Under the pieces are notes generated by a model, which did no database searches, had not been told where the DNA came from, and saw nothing but the letters and a program-made list of their open reading frames with translations. Of a stretch of 64,000 nt of DNA, positions 1 to 9,011 are shown piece by piece (positions within the stretch are counted from its first letter, which is position 1; each line of letters starts with the position of its first letter). Source of the DNA: Deferribacteres bacterium (GTDB lineage Bacteria; Zhuqueibacterota; Zhuqueibacteria; Zhuqueibacterales; Geothermadaptataceae); the NCBI GenBank assembly GCA_020633655.1, contig JACKDF010000007.1:248001-312000 (forward strand), written 5' to 3'. A program made the translations under genes and the position numbers.

Positions 1-191
1 ATATTTTGAAAGATGAAGGCGTGGAAGAAATAGATGCCTTGAATCAACCGTTTGATCCCGAGATTCACGAAGCGTTGATGCAGATTGAAAAGGAAGGTGC
101 AGAATCCAATATTGTCCTGGATCAGCATCAGAAGGGATATAAACTCGGGGACGTTTTATTGCGTCCTGCACAGGTTGTGGTAAGTAAATAA
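1..191 (+). CDS. grpE: GrpE nucleotide exchange factor, C-terminal fragment
   Basis: This is the 3' end of a gene cut by the window edge; the open frame runs in from base 3, so the leucine codon at base 6 is probably internal. The visible ~62 residues match the C-terminal beta domain of GrpE: a hydrophobic, acidic strand region with 'FDPEIHEALMQIE', then 'GYKLGDVLLRPAQVVVSK', close to the family ending. GrpE is the cytoplasmic nucleotide exchange factor of DnaK and drives ADP release in the chaperone cycle. dnaJ follows 21 bases downstream, the usual grpE-dnaJ order, so the pair is probably cotranscribed. The identification rests on the C-terminal motif and the neighbour. Confidence 0.93.
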   Translation, partial: ILKDEGVEEIDALNQPFDPEIHEALMQIEKEGAESNIVLDQHQKGYKLGDVLLRPAQVVVSK

Positions 192-212
192 TCCGTAAGA
201 GATTTTATATAA

Positions 213-1355
213 ATGGCAAAAAGAGATTATTATGAAATTTTAGGGGTAGAGCGAAATGCAACGGATGATCAAATAAAAAAAGCCTATCGCAAGTTGGCTA
301 TGAAGTATCATCCGGACAAAAATCCAGGCGATAAAAGTGCAGAGGACCAATTTAAAGAGGCTTCGGAAGCGTATGAAGTCTTGAGAGATGCACAAAAACG
401 TCAGCGTTATGATGCCTATGGACATGCGGGCGTAAAAGGTCAGGCAAATCCATTTGAAGGAATGGAATTCGATCTTTCTGATGCGTTGCGCACATTTATG
501 TCCGGGGGATTTGGTGGTTTTGGTGACATCTTCGGTATGGGCGGAAGTCGAGGACAACGAGAACGAAGATTGCGCGGAGCCGACCTACAGCTTAAAATGG
601 CATTAACACTGGAGGAGATCTCAACAGGTGTTGCAAAGAAAATTCGTATAAAAAAACAGATTAAATGTGCAACATGCAACGGAAGTGGTGCAAAGGCAGG
701 AAGTTCTCCCACAACTTGTCCTGAATGCAAAGGTTCGGGAGAAATACGAAATGTATCACGTTCAATTTTTGGACAATTTGTAAATATTACCACCTGTACT
801 CGTTGCCATGGTAGTGGCCAGATAATTAAAGAATATTGTGGCGACTGTCGCGGTGATGGGCGAATTCGCGGCGATCATGAATTAGAAATTGAAATTCCAG
901 CTGGCGTAGCTACTGGAAATTATCTCACGATTCAGGGTGAAGGTAATGCGGGACCAAAAGGTGGACCGGCGGGTGATGTCATCGTTATTATTGAAGAAAA
1001 GGAACATGAATATTTCGAAAGAAATGGTGATGATATCATTTACGAATTACCGATAAGTTTTTCTCAAGCAGCTTTAGGCGACAAAGTTAAAGTGCCAACC
1101 CTCGATGGGTCTGCGGAGATCGAAATTGCTCCTGGTATTCAATCGGGTAAAATTCTGCGAATGCGATCCAAAGGAATGCCTCATTTGCGTCAAAATCTAC
1201 GTGGTGATCAATTGTTGCGTATTCGAGTGTGGACTCCAACAAAGTTGAATAAAGAGGAGCGAGCAATTTTCAAAAAACTACAAGAAAACGAAAATATGCA
1301 ACCACCCAAATCGATAAGATCAGTTTTTGAGAAACTTAAAGGCGTTTTTAGCTAA
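213..1355 (+). CDS. dnaJ: Chaperone protein DnaJ (Hsp40)
   Basis: Co-chaperone that delivers unfolded clients to DnaK and stimulates its ATPase in the cytoplasm. All classical DnaJ domains are visible. The J-domain is residues 1-70 with the HPD tripeptide in '[10 protein letters not shown]'. A Gly/Phe-rich linker (about 75-115) follows. Then come four CxxCxGxG zinc repeats ([32 protein letters not shown]) at about 150-220, and the C-terminal substrate-binding beta domains. At 380 residues it has the normal length of a type I DnaJ. It lies directly after grpE, the usual heat-shock pairing. No CIRCE-type operator is visible in the short gap, and any promoter would lie upstream of this window. 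Confidence 0.98.
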   Translation: MAKRDYYEILGVERNATDDQIKKAYRKLAMKYHPDKNPGDKSAEDQFKEASEAYEVLRDAQKRQRYDAYGHAGVKGQANPFEGMEFDLSDALRTFMSGGFGGFGDIFGMGGSRGQRERRLRGADLQLKMALTLEEISTGVAKKIRIKKQIKCATCNGSGAKAGSSPTTCPECKGSGEIRNVSRSIFGQFVNITTCTRCHGSGQIIKEYCGDCRGDGRIRGDHELEIEIPAGVATGNYLTIQGEGNAGPKGGPAGDVIVIIEEKEHEYFERNGDDIIYELPISFSQAALGDKVKVPTLDGSAEIEIAPGIQSGKILRMRSKGMPHLRQNLRGDQLLRIRVWTPTKLNKEERAIFKKLQENENMQPPKSIRSVFEKLKGVFS

Positions 1356-1367
1356 AAGGATTACAGT

Positions 1368-1775
1368 ATGGGGGGATTTTCAAGGCTGCAAATTATATCC
1401 TTATCGGTATTGATTGTTTGCTATTTTATTGGTCTTGGATATTATGAATGGCGAAAGCCCCGGGAATTAGAGATCGACAAAAAGGAGATTTTGCGATTTA
1501 AATCAATCTCTGATAGCCTAAATACGCGAGTAGTCAAAGAAGCGCAAAATGAAATTAAAAAAAAGAAAACAGCTTTTACTCGAAAAGTAAATATCAATAC
1601 GGCTAATATTGATGATTTGATGCAATTGCCTGGCATCGGAAAAGTTATTGCACAGAGAATTATTGAATACAGGAATCGAACAGGGCAATTTACATATATC
1701 GAACAAATTAAAAATGTAAAAGGCTTAGGCGAGAAAAAATTTCTTTCAATAAAAGAAAATATTATATTACATTAA
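1368..1775 (+). CDS. ComEA-like helix-hairpin-helix protein, membrane anchored
   Basis: 135 residues: a single N-terminal membrane segment (about residues 8-24), a charged linker, and a ComEA-type double helix-hairpin-helix domain (about 72-135) with the signature '[18 protein letters not shown]' and a following 'IIEYR'. In competent bacteria ComEA binds incoming double-stranded DNA at the outer face of the inner membrane. Many non-competent bacteria carry similar short proteins of unproven role. DNA binding outside the membrane is inferred from the fold and topology. It sits between dnaJ and a pilus-like group, and dprA is also in this window, so a DNA-uptake role is plausible but not shown. 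Confidence 0.85.
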   Translation: MGGFSRLQIISLSVLIVCYFIGLGYYEWRKPRELEIDKKEILRFKSISDSLNTRVVKEAQNEIKKKKTAFTRKVNINTANIDDLMQLPGIGKVIAQRIIEYRNRTGQFTYIEQIKNVKGLGEKKFLSIKENIILH

Positions 1776-1861
1776 CTCAGTTTTTATTAATTAATAAGGA
1801 TATCATTTGAGCGAGAGATATCCAAAAAAATCAACAGTATTTCCGGAGAGAGGGAGGAAAT

Positions 1862-2767
1862 ATGGCTGATAACTATGGAAAAGGCCGACTTGTTTACAAA
1901 TTACTCATCATTGTATTGACTATCGCTTTAGTTGGGTCAATCTACTATCCAAAAACTTTGTGGGATAAAGAAGCAAAAAATGTCGAATTAAGCCATTATC
2001 GTATGTCAAACATCTACAATGCTGAACTGCAATATCATTTTTTTCATGAATCTTACACAGATACTCTGGATCAATTGCTTTCCTTCATCAAGAATGATAC
2101 TGGATATCACATTTATGTAGATAGCTTGTTTACAAAGTCACTTGAGAATCTCATAGTTAAATTTGATTCTATGAAAACTCAGCAGGGTGATCTCGAATCA
2201 TTTATCCAGACGATTGAACCAACAGATACTGTCATGACTGACTCCTTGGGTGGCCGTATAGAAAATATGATTTGGGGTGTAAGACGTCTTGGTGATGAAA
2301 TGCAAATTCTTGGTGATAAGATGAAAAATCATCCGTGCTCACCGATTCATTATCTCGAAGCTGCAAGAGAGATTGCTGAGCGAAAAGATTTTTTCATGGA
2401 TTTTAAAATTGTGCAAAACATGGTTGTGCAAAACAAATTGCCTATCGCCATGGCTGCAAGTGAAAGAACAAAACAAAACTATGATTTAATCATACAAAAT
2501 TTACGTGGTACTATCGATAATCTAAATAACATATTTAGCGAAGTCGATTCACTTTATTATTGCCCTACATCCCGCAAAGAATACAAATTGTCGGTAATTG
2601 ATACTTCAGTAATAAAACGGATTGTTATTGAGTCCCCGATTGATTCTGTTTTTATTGCCAACGTTGAATCAGATTTTTTGAAATCAACAATAGGTGCATT
2701 AAAGATTGAGAATCATGGCAATATAAATAATGGTGTAAAAAGCTGGGATGAGAAATCAGGGAATTGA
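1862..2767 (+). CDS. Uncharacterised membrane-anchored protein upstream of PilM-like gene
   Basis: I do not recognise this 301-residue protein. It has one N-terminal membrane segment (about residues 12-30) preceded by basic residues, then a long soluble part predicted to lie outside the membrane. Just after the membrane helix is a helix-rich stretch including 'AELQYHFFHESYTDTL', reminiscent of the alpha1-C/early loop region of type IV pilin-like proteins, though the membrane segment lacks the classical prepilin cleavage site. The remainder is mixed helical with two close cysteines-poor segments and no known motif. A very strong ribosome site (GGAGG, 1853-1857) precedes the ATG. It lies 35 bases before the PilM-like start and is probably cotranscribed with it. 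Confidence 0.7.
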   Translation: MADNYGKGRLVYKLLIIVLTIALVGSIYYPKTLWDKEAKNVELSHYRMSNIYNAELQYHFFHESYTDTLDQLLSFIKNDTGYHIYVDSLFTKSLENLIVKFDSMKTQQGDLESFIQTIEPTDTVMTDSLGGRIENMIWGVRRLGDEMQILGDKMKNHPCSPIHYLEAAREIAERKDFFMDFKIVQNMVVQNKLPIAMAASERTKQNYDLIIQNLRGTIDNLNNIFSEVDSLYYCPTSRKEYKLSVIDTSVIKRIVIESPIDSVFIANVESDFLKSTIGALKIENHGNINNGVKSWDEKSGN

Positions 2768-2802
2768 TATACTTTTTCTCAGACACACAATAGGAGATGT
2801 TA

Positions 2803-3762
2803 ATGAATTTTGAACCAGCCGAGGACGGCCTGGTCGGCATTAGCATAAGCGGCACACAGTTAAGGATGGCTGAAGTTGTTGATCGTGTTGCTAAGAAGCA
2901 CATATCACGCGTTGCGAGTGGTCAATTAAAAGCATCGTTCACTTCTGAGTCTATAAGTAAACGTGAAAATATTGCTTCACTCGCAAATTCAATCAACAAC
3001 TTATATGATGCAAACGGATTCGAATCGAGCAAGGCATCCTTCTCTCTTAATTCGCAGAATGTTTTAATTCGTAAAATTCCGATCGATTTTCCACTTGACG
3101 ATGCAAACTTAAAAGAACATGTTATGTGGGAAGCAAGTCAGGTGTTGATAAGTCCCCCTAATGATTATATTATTGACTACGATGTTCAGAGCGAAAGTTC
3201 AGAGAACGAAAATGTTGTCATACTTGTGGCTGTACGAAAGTCGATAGTTAACTATTTGAAGGAAGTATTTGCCGCGACTAAACTTCAATTGCAGGGGATC
3301 GATGTTGATGTTTTTGCAGCTCAACGAGTTGTTGAAAACACGTACGACCTTTCTTATGACTCAAAAGTCTCCCTCGTTGATCTACACCCAAGTAAAATTC
3401 AGATATCTGTTTTACACAACGGATTTTTCTTGGAGCAGGAAATTGCATATAATTCTGATTTACCAAAAGATAAAGCGGAAAAAACCGAATTTCTTTCCAG
3501 GATAATTTCTAAAGAAATGAGACGTATTATTTTAGATAATAAGCTTGGAAAAAGTGTGGATGACATGGAAGAAATTTTTATATATGGGGACAATGTTGAT
3601 GAAAGTATTATTGAAGCTCTTGTAAAAGCGCATGACGTAAATTTGCATAGAGTGAATCCATTTGATAAAATAACATTAGAAACGACACCGGTTGATCCGG
3701 ATGTCACTAAACATCCTGAAGCTTATGTGGCTTCAGTGGGCACAGCAATAAAAGGACTTTAG
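2803..3762 (+). CDS. PilM-like actin-fold ATPase of type IV pilus/secretion assembly
   Basis: About 319 residues with the actin/FtsA-like fold of PilM: an N-terminal 'GLVGISISGTQLRMAEV' strand-turn-strand, a central 'IRKIPIDFPLDD' region and a 'HVMWEASQ' helix as in PilM/EpsL-type proteins, then 'SLVDLHPSKIQISVLHNG' as the second phosphate-binding-like strand pair. PilM is a cytoplasmic ring component that binds the N terminus of PilN and links the pilus motor to the membrane. The next gene is PilN/PilO-like, which supports the call. Start choice: an ATG at 2797 directly abuts the AGGAG at 2792-2796, so the ATG at 2803, with a 6-base spacer, is more likely. Confidence 0.8.
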   Translation: MNFEPAEDGLVGISISGTQLRMAEVVDRVAKKHISRVASGQLKASFTSESISKRENIASLANSINNLYDANGFESSKASFSLNSQNVLIRKIPIDFPLDDANLKEHVMWEASQVLISPPNDYIIDYDVQSESSENENVVILVAVRKSIVNYLKEVFAATKLQLQGIDVDVFAAQRVVENTYDLSYDSKVSLVDLHPSKIQISVLHNGFFLEQEIAYNSDLPKDKAEKTEFLSRIISKEMRRIILDNKLGKSVDDMEEIFIYGDNVDESIIEALVKAHDVNLHRVNPFDKITLETTPVDPDVTKHPEAYVASVGTAIKGL

Positions 3763-3794
3763 CATGAGTTTACATCGGCTCACGGAGGTAGAGC

Positions 3795-4817
3795 ATGGTT
3801 GACATCAATTTGTTAGGTGGCGAAGAATCAAACGAAAAAAATTATGAAAACGAGAATTTTTCCCAGACAATAAATCTTGATGATGATCTGGGAACATCAA
3901 CAGGTTTTCATTCAGATTTTTCGGACTTACCACAAAAAAGCAATAATTCAAAACTGTTGATTTTATTGGCAGTATTAGCTGTTGTTGTAATTGCAGTAAT
4001 CTGGGCATTGTTACCAAATGATGAAAGTATGGAGGCTGATTTAACTCCAATGACATCGTTGGGTGGTTCTGAAATATCCGATGCACAAAACTTGGATAAT
4101 TCATCGTTAACGGCTACCGGAGATGAAGGTGGTATAAATTCTTCTGAGACTGGTATTCAGCCGTTGAAAAGTGTGGATTCAGGTGTTTCATTTTCTTCGC
4201 TTCCTCCTTTACAACAGCAAATGCTGTCGTCTGTTCGGTTGGGGTGCTTTGCCATCTCGGCGATTACTGAATCCGTTACAGGTTCAACAGTATTTACATT
4301 AGTACGCTATTCGGGGCGATCTTTTCTTGCGCAGTTTATAACTGGTTCATCGAGTGAAACATCGGATTTAATGGCAAATTTACAACGTCAATTAAATTCG
4401 TCTGATCTTAAAAAAGAATCCGAAGAAGCAGTAACTTCCTTAAGTCGAGGCGGTCAACGAGTTATCGTCTCCGGTGCACTATCTTTAGATTCTGCGCCAG
4501 TCGATCTGAATTCCAGCGTTCAGGAAATGGGAGTAAATGATTTCGAAAATTGGATTTCAAGCCATGCCAGTTCGAATGGATTACAACAAAATAATTTGAG
4601 CAAGGGACGCCCAACTTCCGAAGATGGATACAACGTTACAAGAATACAGTTAAACTTAAAAGGAAGTTATAGTGCAGCAAGTTCCTTCCTTGATGAATTA
4701 AACCGCACAGCCCCAAGTGTGATCATTGATAAATTTTTATTGATTAATGAAGACGCGAGTGCACAGACATCGAATAATGTAAATTTAGTTCTCGTTTTAA
4801 AACATTACAGCTATTAA
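3795..4817 (+). CDS. PilN/PilO-like inner-membrane pilus assembly protein
   Basis: 340 residues. It begins 'MVDINLLGG', which resembles the short conserved cytoplasmic PilN N terminus that docks into PilM. An acidic low-complexity cytoplasmic stretch follows, then one membrane helix (about 54-72) and a large periplasmic part rich in Ser, Thr and Asn. The last ~80 residues ('GSYSAASSFLDELNRTAPSV', then 'LLINEDA') resemble the C-terminal ferredoxin-like domain of PilO/PilN proteins. It may therefore combine PilN-type docking with a PilO-type domain. The long Ser-rich insert is unusual. No PilP, PilQ or motor ATPase gene is adjacent, so the system is split or reduced. Role inferred from architecture and from the PilM-like neighbour. 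Confidence 0.68.
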   Translation: MVDINLLGGEESNEKNYENENFSQTINLDDDLGTSTGFHSDFSDLPQKSNNSKLLILLAVLAVVVIAVIWALLPNDESMEADLTPMTSLGGSEISDAQNLDNSSLTATGDEGGINSSETGIQPLKSVDSGVSFSSLPPLQQQMLSSVRLGCFAISAITESVTGSTVFTLVRYSGRSFLAQFITGSSSETSDLMANLQRQLNSSDLKKESEEAVTSLSRGGQRVIVSGALSLDSAPVDLNSSVQEMGVNDFENWISSHASSNGLQQNNLSKGRPTSEDGYNVTRIQLNLKGSYSAASSFLDELNRTAPSVIIDKFLLINEDASAQTSNNVNLVLVLKHYSY

Positions 4818-4819
4818 TA

Positions 4820-5374
4820 ATGCGTGTGATTGCCGGTACTGCAAAAGGAACGAACCTATACTCCTTAACCGGTAAAGATACAACTCGCCCTACCACCGAT
4901 AGGGCGAAACAAAAATTATTCGACAGCTTACAAAACTACATTCTCAAACCCGAAAATGTATTAGACCTTTTTGCTGGCTCTGGTGCATTGGGGATTGAGG
5001 CATTAAGTCGAGGGGCAACACATGTAGAGTTTGTTGAAAAAAATAGATTTGCTGCAGACATTATTCGTAAAAATTTAGAAAAAACGCATCTCTCACAGAA
5101 AAGTATAATCCATGTGATGGATGCGTTTTTTTATTTAACGAAGTTGGCTGATTCAAAATTTGATCTTATTTTTGCCGATCCACCTTATAAATCCGGGTTT
5201 ACAAAACGCTTGCTTTGGCTAATTGAAACAAATAAATTACTCAATGTAAATGGGTTTTTTGTGGTTGAGGATGCCTCTGATCAAAAGATAGAATTATCAG
5301 AAGCTCTTCAACTTATAAATACAAAAGTGACAGGTAAAACAACTCATTATATTTTTCAAAATACAAACGAGTAA
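4820..5374 (+). CDS. rsmD: 16S rRNA (guanine(966)-N2)-methyltransferase RsmD
   Basis: SAM-dependent methyltransferase for N2 of G966 in the 30S subunit. At 184 residues it has the family length. The N-terminal 'MRVIAGTAKGTNL' and 'TRPTTDRAKQKLFDSL' are the RsmD signature, followed by the SAM-binding 'VLDLFAGSGALGIEAL' (about 47-62) and the catalytic 'FADPPY' (N6/N2-MTase DPPY motif, about 118-123). It starts 2 bases after the preceding stop and ends 2 bases before coaD; rsmD-coaD is a widely conserved gene pair. Confidence 0.96.
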   Translation: MRVIAGTAKGTNLYSLTGKDTTRPTTDRAKQKLFDSLQNYILKPENVLDLFAGSGALGIEALSRGATHVEFVEKNRFAADIIRKNLEKTHLSQKSIIHVMDAFFYLTKLADSKFDLIFADPPYKSGFTKRLLWLIETNKLLNVNGFFVVEDASDQKIELSEALQLINTKVTGKTTHYIFQNTNE

Positions 5375-5376
5375 AA

Positions 5377-5856
5377 ATGACAAGAATTGCTGTTTATCCG
5401 GGAACATTTGATCCAATTACAAATGGTCATCTTGACGTAATTTTTCGGGCAAGTAAATTGTTTGACAAAGTTATTGTTGCTGTATCGACGCACCCCAAAA
5501 AGTCCCCCCTTTTTACTGTGCAGGAACGGGTTGAATTAATAACAGAAGTTATTAAAAATCATGAAAATGTCTGTGTAGAATCATTCTCTGGTTTGCTTGT
5601 TGATTACGCCAAATCTATTGATGCGTGTGCCATTGTTAGAGGATTACGAGCTGTATCTGATTTTGAATATGAAACTCAAATGGCTCTGGTTAATCGAAAA
5701 ATTTCATCTGAAATCGTCACCTTATTCCTTGTGCCGAATGAAAAATATACTTATTTAAATTCGACGATTGTAAAAGAAGTGGCCAGCTTAGGAGGAGATG
5801 TTAGTAATTTTCTTCCAGAATTTGTTCATTCTCAGTTGAAAAAGAAATTAAAATAA
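5377..5856 (+). CDS. coaD: Phosphopantetheine adenylyltransferase CoaD
   Basis: Catalyses ATP + 4'-phosphopantetheine to dephospho-CoA, the penultimate step of coenzyme A synthesis. 159 residues is typical. The N-terminal 'AVYPGTFDPITNGHLD' holds the (T/H)xGH nucleotidyltransferase motif. 'RGLRAVSDFEYETQMALVNR' and the C-terminal 'YTYLNSTIVKEVASLGGDV' match the family's second and third nucleotide-binding regions. It is tightly packed after rsmD and before an aminotransferase gene. Confidence 0.97.
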   Translation: MTRIAVYPGTFDPITNGHLDVIFRASKLFDKVIVAVSTHPKKSPLFTVQERVELITEVIKNHENVCVESFSGLLVDYAKSIDACAIVRGLRAVSDFEYETQMALVNRKISSEIVTLFLVPNEKYTYLNSTIVKEVASLGGDVSNFLPEFVHSQLKKKLK

Positions 5857-5865
5857 GAGGAAGGT

Positions 5866-7059
5866 ATGTCGAATAAAACATCTGCTTTTGCAAATAAAAT
5901 TGAAGGTTCTAAAACACTGGCGGTTACGGCAAAAGTCTCAGAACTACGTCGAGCGGGTAAACCTATTATCGGCCTTGGAGCCGGTGAACCCGATTTTCCT
6001 ACGCCGGAGCCAATTTGTACCGCGGCGAAAAAAGCTATTGATGCTGGTTACACAAAGTATACAGCAAATGTTGGGATCCTCGAATTGCGTGAAAAAATTG
6101 CTGCGTATTTAAATAATCTTGGTGGTAATTTTCTGCCGAACGAAATTGTTGTGAGTAGTGGAGCTAAACAAGCGGTGTTGAATGCATTGTTGTCCACCTG
6201 TAATCCGGGTGATGAAGTGTTGCTCCCGGCACCTTATTGGACGAGTTATCCGGAACAAATAAAAATGGCCAGTGCGGAACCCGTAATTCTACCTACGTCA
6301 GAGTTGACGGAATATAAAATTACCGCAGAACAGCTTGAGAAAGCGATAAATAACAAAACACGAATGTTAATTTTTAACTCTCCTTCGAATCCTACTGGCG
6401 CTGTATATTCGAAGTCAGAGATTGATGAAATTGTTAAAGTCGTTGAAAAGACGGGTATTTTTATTTTGAGTGATGAGATATACCTTGAACTAATTTATGA
6501 TAATTTTGTGTCAGCTTCCCTGGTTGCATATCCTGAAATCGCGGATCAATTATTATTAGTAAATGGATTTTCCAAGGCTTATTCTATGACTGGGTGGCGC
6601 GTCGGCTATCTGGCTGCAAAAACACCGATTATCAGTGCAGCGGGAAAAATTCAGAGTCACTACACTTCAAATGCGTGTACGATATCTCAGTATGCCTCGC
6701 TTGCTGCTTTTGACTTGGATTCGAAAGTTTTGGAAAATATGAAAGTGGAGTTCGCCCGGAGACGCGATTATGTCTACGAACGGTTTTCAAAAATCCATGG
6801 TATTACAGTACCAAAACCTGTAGGTGCTTTTTATATTTTTCCAAATATTTCTCATTATTTTGGGAAATCACATGGGGAATATGTAATTCATTCAGCAATG
6901 GATATGTCAACATTTCTCCTTGAATCAGCACATTCCGCGGTAGTACCAGGAGAAGCATTTGGAGCCCCACAAAATATTCGTGTATCTTACGCAACTTCTA
7001 TGGAAAATTTACAATCAGCGCTCGATCAAATAGAAGTCGCTTTGCAGATGCTGCATTAA
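5866..7059 (+). CDS. Class I/II pyridoxal-phosphate aminotransferase (aspartate aminotransferase family)
   Basis: 397-residue fold-type I PLP enzyme. Visible motifs are 'GLGAGEPDFPTPEPI' near the N terminus, 'PAPYWTSYPEQI' (about 123-134), the cofactor-binding 'NSPSNPTGAVYS' (about 172-183), 'SDEIYLELIYD' (Asp and Tyr contacting PLP) and the Schiff-base lysine in 'NGFSKAYSMTGWRVGYL' (about 228-244). A C-terminal Arg in 'NIRVSYATS' fits the carboxylate-binding arginine of aspartate aminotransferases. The probable reaction is amino-group transfer between aspartate and 2-oxoglutarate, but aromatic or prephenate specificity cannot be excluded from sequence. Good ribosome site GAGGAAGG just upstream. 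Confidence 0.92.
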   Translation: MSNKTSAFANKIEGSKTLAVTAKVSELRRAGKPIIGLGAGEPDFPTPEPICTAAKKAIDAGYTKYTANVGILELREKIAAYLNNLGGNFLPNEIVVSSGAKQAVLNALLSTCNPGDEVLLPAPYWTSYPEQIKMASAEPVILPTSELTEYKITAEQLEKAINNKTRMLIFNSPSNPTGAVYSKSEIDEIVKVVEKTGIFILSDEIYLELIYDNFVSASLVAYPEIADQLLLVNGFSKAYSMTGWRVGYLAAKTPIISAAGKIQSHYTSNACTISQYASLAAFDLDSKVLENMKVEFARRRDYVYERFSKIHGITVPKPVGAFYIFPNISHYFGKSHGEYVIHSAMDMSTFLLESAHSAVVPGEAFGAPQNIRVSYATSMENLQSALDQIEVALQMLH

Positions 7060-7094
7060 ATTGAATGGTGATTATCTTTTCTTTGGAGAAATAT

Positions 7095-7364
7095 ATGCCG
7101 ACATATGATTATAAATGTAAAGATTGCGGGTTCGAATTCGAGGAGTTTCAAAGCATTGTCTCGGATCCACTGACAGTTTGTCCCCGTTGCCAAGGACGAA
7201 TCAATCGTGTTATTGCTGGTGGTGCGGGGTTAATATTTAAAGGAAGTGGATTTTACCTGACAGATTATAAAAATACAAACACCAGTACATCTACTGATAA
7301 AACAGCCGAAAAAAAAGCATCAACACCAGCAAATACTGGTAAAAACACAGAGTCGAGCAAATAG
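7095..7364 (+). CDS. FmdB-family zinc ribbon protein
   Basis: Small zinc-ribbon protein of the FmdB/CxxC_CxxC_SSSS family: 'MPTYDYKCKDCGFEFEEFQS' followed by 'TVCPRCQG', giving the CxxC...CxxC pair in the first ~45 residues. A phenylalanine-rich turn ('GSGFYLTDY') and a low-complexity Ser/Thr/Lys tail complete it. Family function is not firmly known; roles in regulation have been proposed. An in-frame ATG at 7065 would add ten atypical residues, whereas the ATG at 7095 has GGAG at 7085-7088 and gives the family's standard N terminus, so I start there (89 residues). Confidence 0.9.
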   Translation: MPTYDYKCKDCGFEFEEFQSIVSDPLTVCPRCQGRINRVIAGGAGLIFKGSGFYLTDYKNTNTSTSTDKTAEKKASTPANTGKNTESSK

Positions 7365-7407
7365 TTATACATTAGGATTGTGAGCAACGCACCTTTGGGA
7401 GAACACC

Positions 7408-8535
7408 ATGCAGAATTTAGGATTGAATAGCGACATTAACCTCGGTAATCAACGCCTCCATGTCCAAACCAGCTATTCGGAATATGGCTCTAAAATAACG
7501 GCGAATGTATTTGATAATGGCCGTGTAGTCGAATCACATGAGGCAATGGTTGCAGCTGAAGCCGGTGCTAATGGTATCGAGAACATGGTTAAAAAATTGC
7601 ATACGCAGGTTGTTAGTGATATCGAGTTGTTGTTTTATATTGGTGAGAAAGTTCAACAAGTTAAACATCCTATCTCTTGCAATAAAATCGGTCTTGTTTT
7701 ACTGCATAAAGGATTTGTTGAACAGGCGATTAAGTATTTTGAACTTGCAACTGCTGTCGATGCTAAATTTGCTGAAGCTTACAATAATCTTGGTATGTGT
7801 TACCTTGAGCTTGTTGATTTACGACGGGCGGAAGAAATTTTTCGCCATGGTTTGGAAATCGCGCAAGGATTTGCAGATTTACACTTGAATCTTGGCCGTG
7901 TTCACCTTGAAAAAAAGGCGTGGTCCGATGCAATCCGCGTTTTGGATTCTGCTTTGAATTTGAATGAATCCTACTTTGAGGCAAACTATTATATGGGGCT
8001 TGCATTGCTGAAATCATTGGCTGCTAGAGCAGACGGTGAGCACTTACCACCAGCAAGTATTCGTAAGAAACGCGTAATCGATTATATGGGCAAAGCAGTT
8101 GATATTTTTAAACCGTTTGCCAATACAAAGTACGAAGAAGCCCTCTCGTTAGTAAATGACGAGAAATATGATAAAGCTGTTGTCGTTTTTCAGGATTGTT
8201 TTTCAGAGACAAATAAACGAATGGATCTGACTTTTGAACATGAATTTTTTCTGAAATTTATGTATGGTGGGAAAGGGAAAGACAATCTTTTTATCGGAAA
8301 TTATGTCGAAAGGCTAAAATCCTCAATTGAAGACTATCCTCGTTATGCCGACCTGCACAACAATCTTGGAATTGCATATTTAATTATGTGTCGCAACCTG
8401 TTTTTAAAAGCATTGGATGAATTCCGGAAAGCACTATCTATAAATCCTCGATTTAAAAGAGCAGAGAAAAATTTGAAATTGGCAGAAAATGATGGAAAAG
8501 GGTTTCTCATTTTATTGCGGGCTATTTTGAAATAG
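7408..8535 (+). CDS. Tetratricopeptide repeat protein, unknown role
   Basis: 375 residues with no signal peptide or membrane segment. After an N-terminal ~75-residue non-repeat region ('HVQTSYSEYGSKITANVFD' and similar) that I do not recognise, there are TPR units at about 93-195 ('HKGFVEQAIKYFELATAV', 'AEAYNNLGMCYLELVDLRRA', 'ADLHLNLGRVHLEKKAWSDA') and another at about 310-355 ('YADLHNNLGIAYLI'). TPRs form protein-binding scaffolds. The odd part is the conserved-looking N-terminal domain, which may be an output or docking domain. A GGGAG ribosome site precedes the ATG. It is the last gene before a long AT-rich gap, so it may end the operon. Confidence 0.85.
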   Translation: MQNLGLNSDINLGNQRLHVQTSYSEYGSKITANVFDNGRVVESHEAMVAAEAGANGIENMVKKLHTQVVSDIELLFYIGEKVQQVKHPISCNKIGLVLLHKGFVEQAIKYFELATAVDAKFAEAYNNLGMCYLELVDLRRAEEIFRHGLEIAQGFADLHLNLGRVHLEKKAWSDAIRVLDSALNLNESYFEANYYMGLALLKSLAARADGEHLPPASIRKKRVIDYMGKAVDIFKPFANTKYEEALSLVNDEKYDKAVVVFQDCFSETNKRMDLTFEHEFFLKFMYGGKGKDNLFIGNYVERLKSSIEDYPRYADLHNNLGIAYLIMCRNLFLKALDEFRKALSINPRFKRAEKNLKLAENDGKGFLILLRAILK

Positions 8536-9011
8536 CTTATAAACGTGTTTGATTTTAAAACAGTTTGTTCCATCTCTGATACAATTTTTCCCACATTTTT
8601 TAAAACTCTCCAAGAGCCTATTATTTAAAACCAACCTAATTTGTTGTTTTAAAGTGAATTGTGCGTTTACTTGAATCAAAACTACGACTTTATGAACCAT
8701 GGTATGTTATTTGCTTGTGGTTGCAAACTGAAACACTGTGTAAAAAAACCTACTATTTACCCTCAAATCAAGTGAAAACACCGTCGCGATGTTATTACTT
8801 GATTACATAAGTGTAATTCTGGGTAAAAGAAAATTGCAATGCACCGATTTTGAATTTAAATATCTATTTCTATTTATCTAAATCTATTTATCTAAAAGGG
8901 CTATTCGATCGATACATAGAAGAGTAATTTTATCTAAGAAAGCAAGAGTCTCTTTATCTCAAATATCGCTAATTAATCTGATAATTCGCATTGCGATAGA
9001 ATTCTAAAGGC
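8536..9011. other. 476-base AT-rich intergenic region
   Basis: No gene is visible here on either strand; short open frames have no ribosome sites or recognisable products. The region separates the housekeeping block from the giant surface-protein gene and probably holds that gene's promoter. It contains a perfect tandem duplication of a 14-base unit at 8869-8896. I see no convincing intrinsic terminator for the upstream TPR gene and no clear -35/-10 pair. Confidence 0.6.
8869..8896. repeat. Perfect tandem repeat, 14-base unit x2
   Basis: The unit TCTATTTATCTAAA occurs twice head to tail, about 116 bases upstream of the giant repeat-protein gene. It could be a paired regulator site or simply slippage-prone AT-rich DNA; nothing in the sequence decides between these. 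Confidence 0.8.

Noticed and set aside
1798..1823. Inverted repeat GGATATC/GATATCC as a terminator
   Set aside because: The stem is followed by A residues, with no T-run on either strand in the right place; an operator is possible but unsupported.
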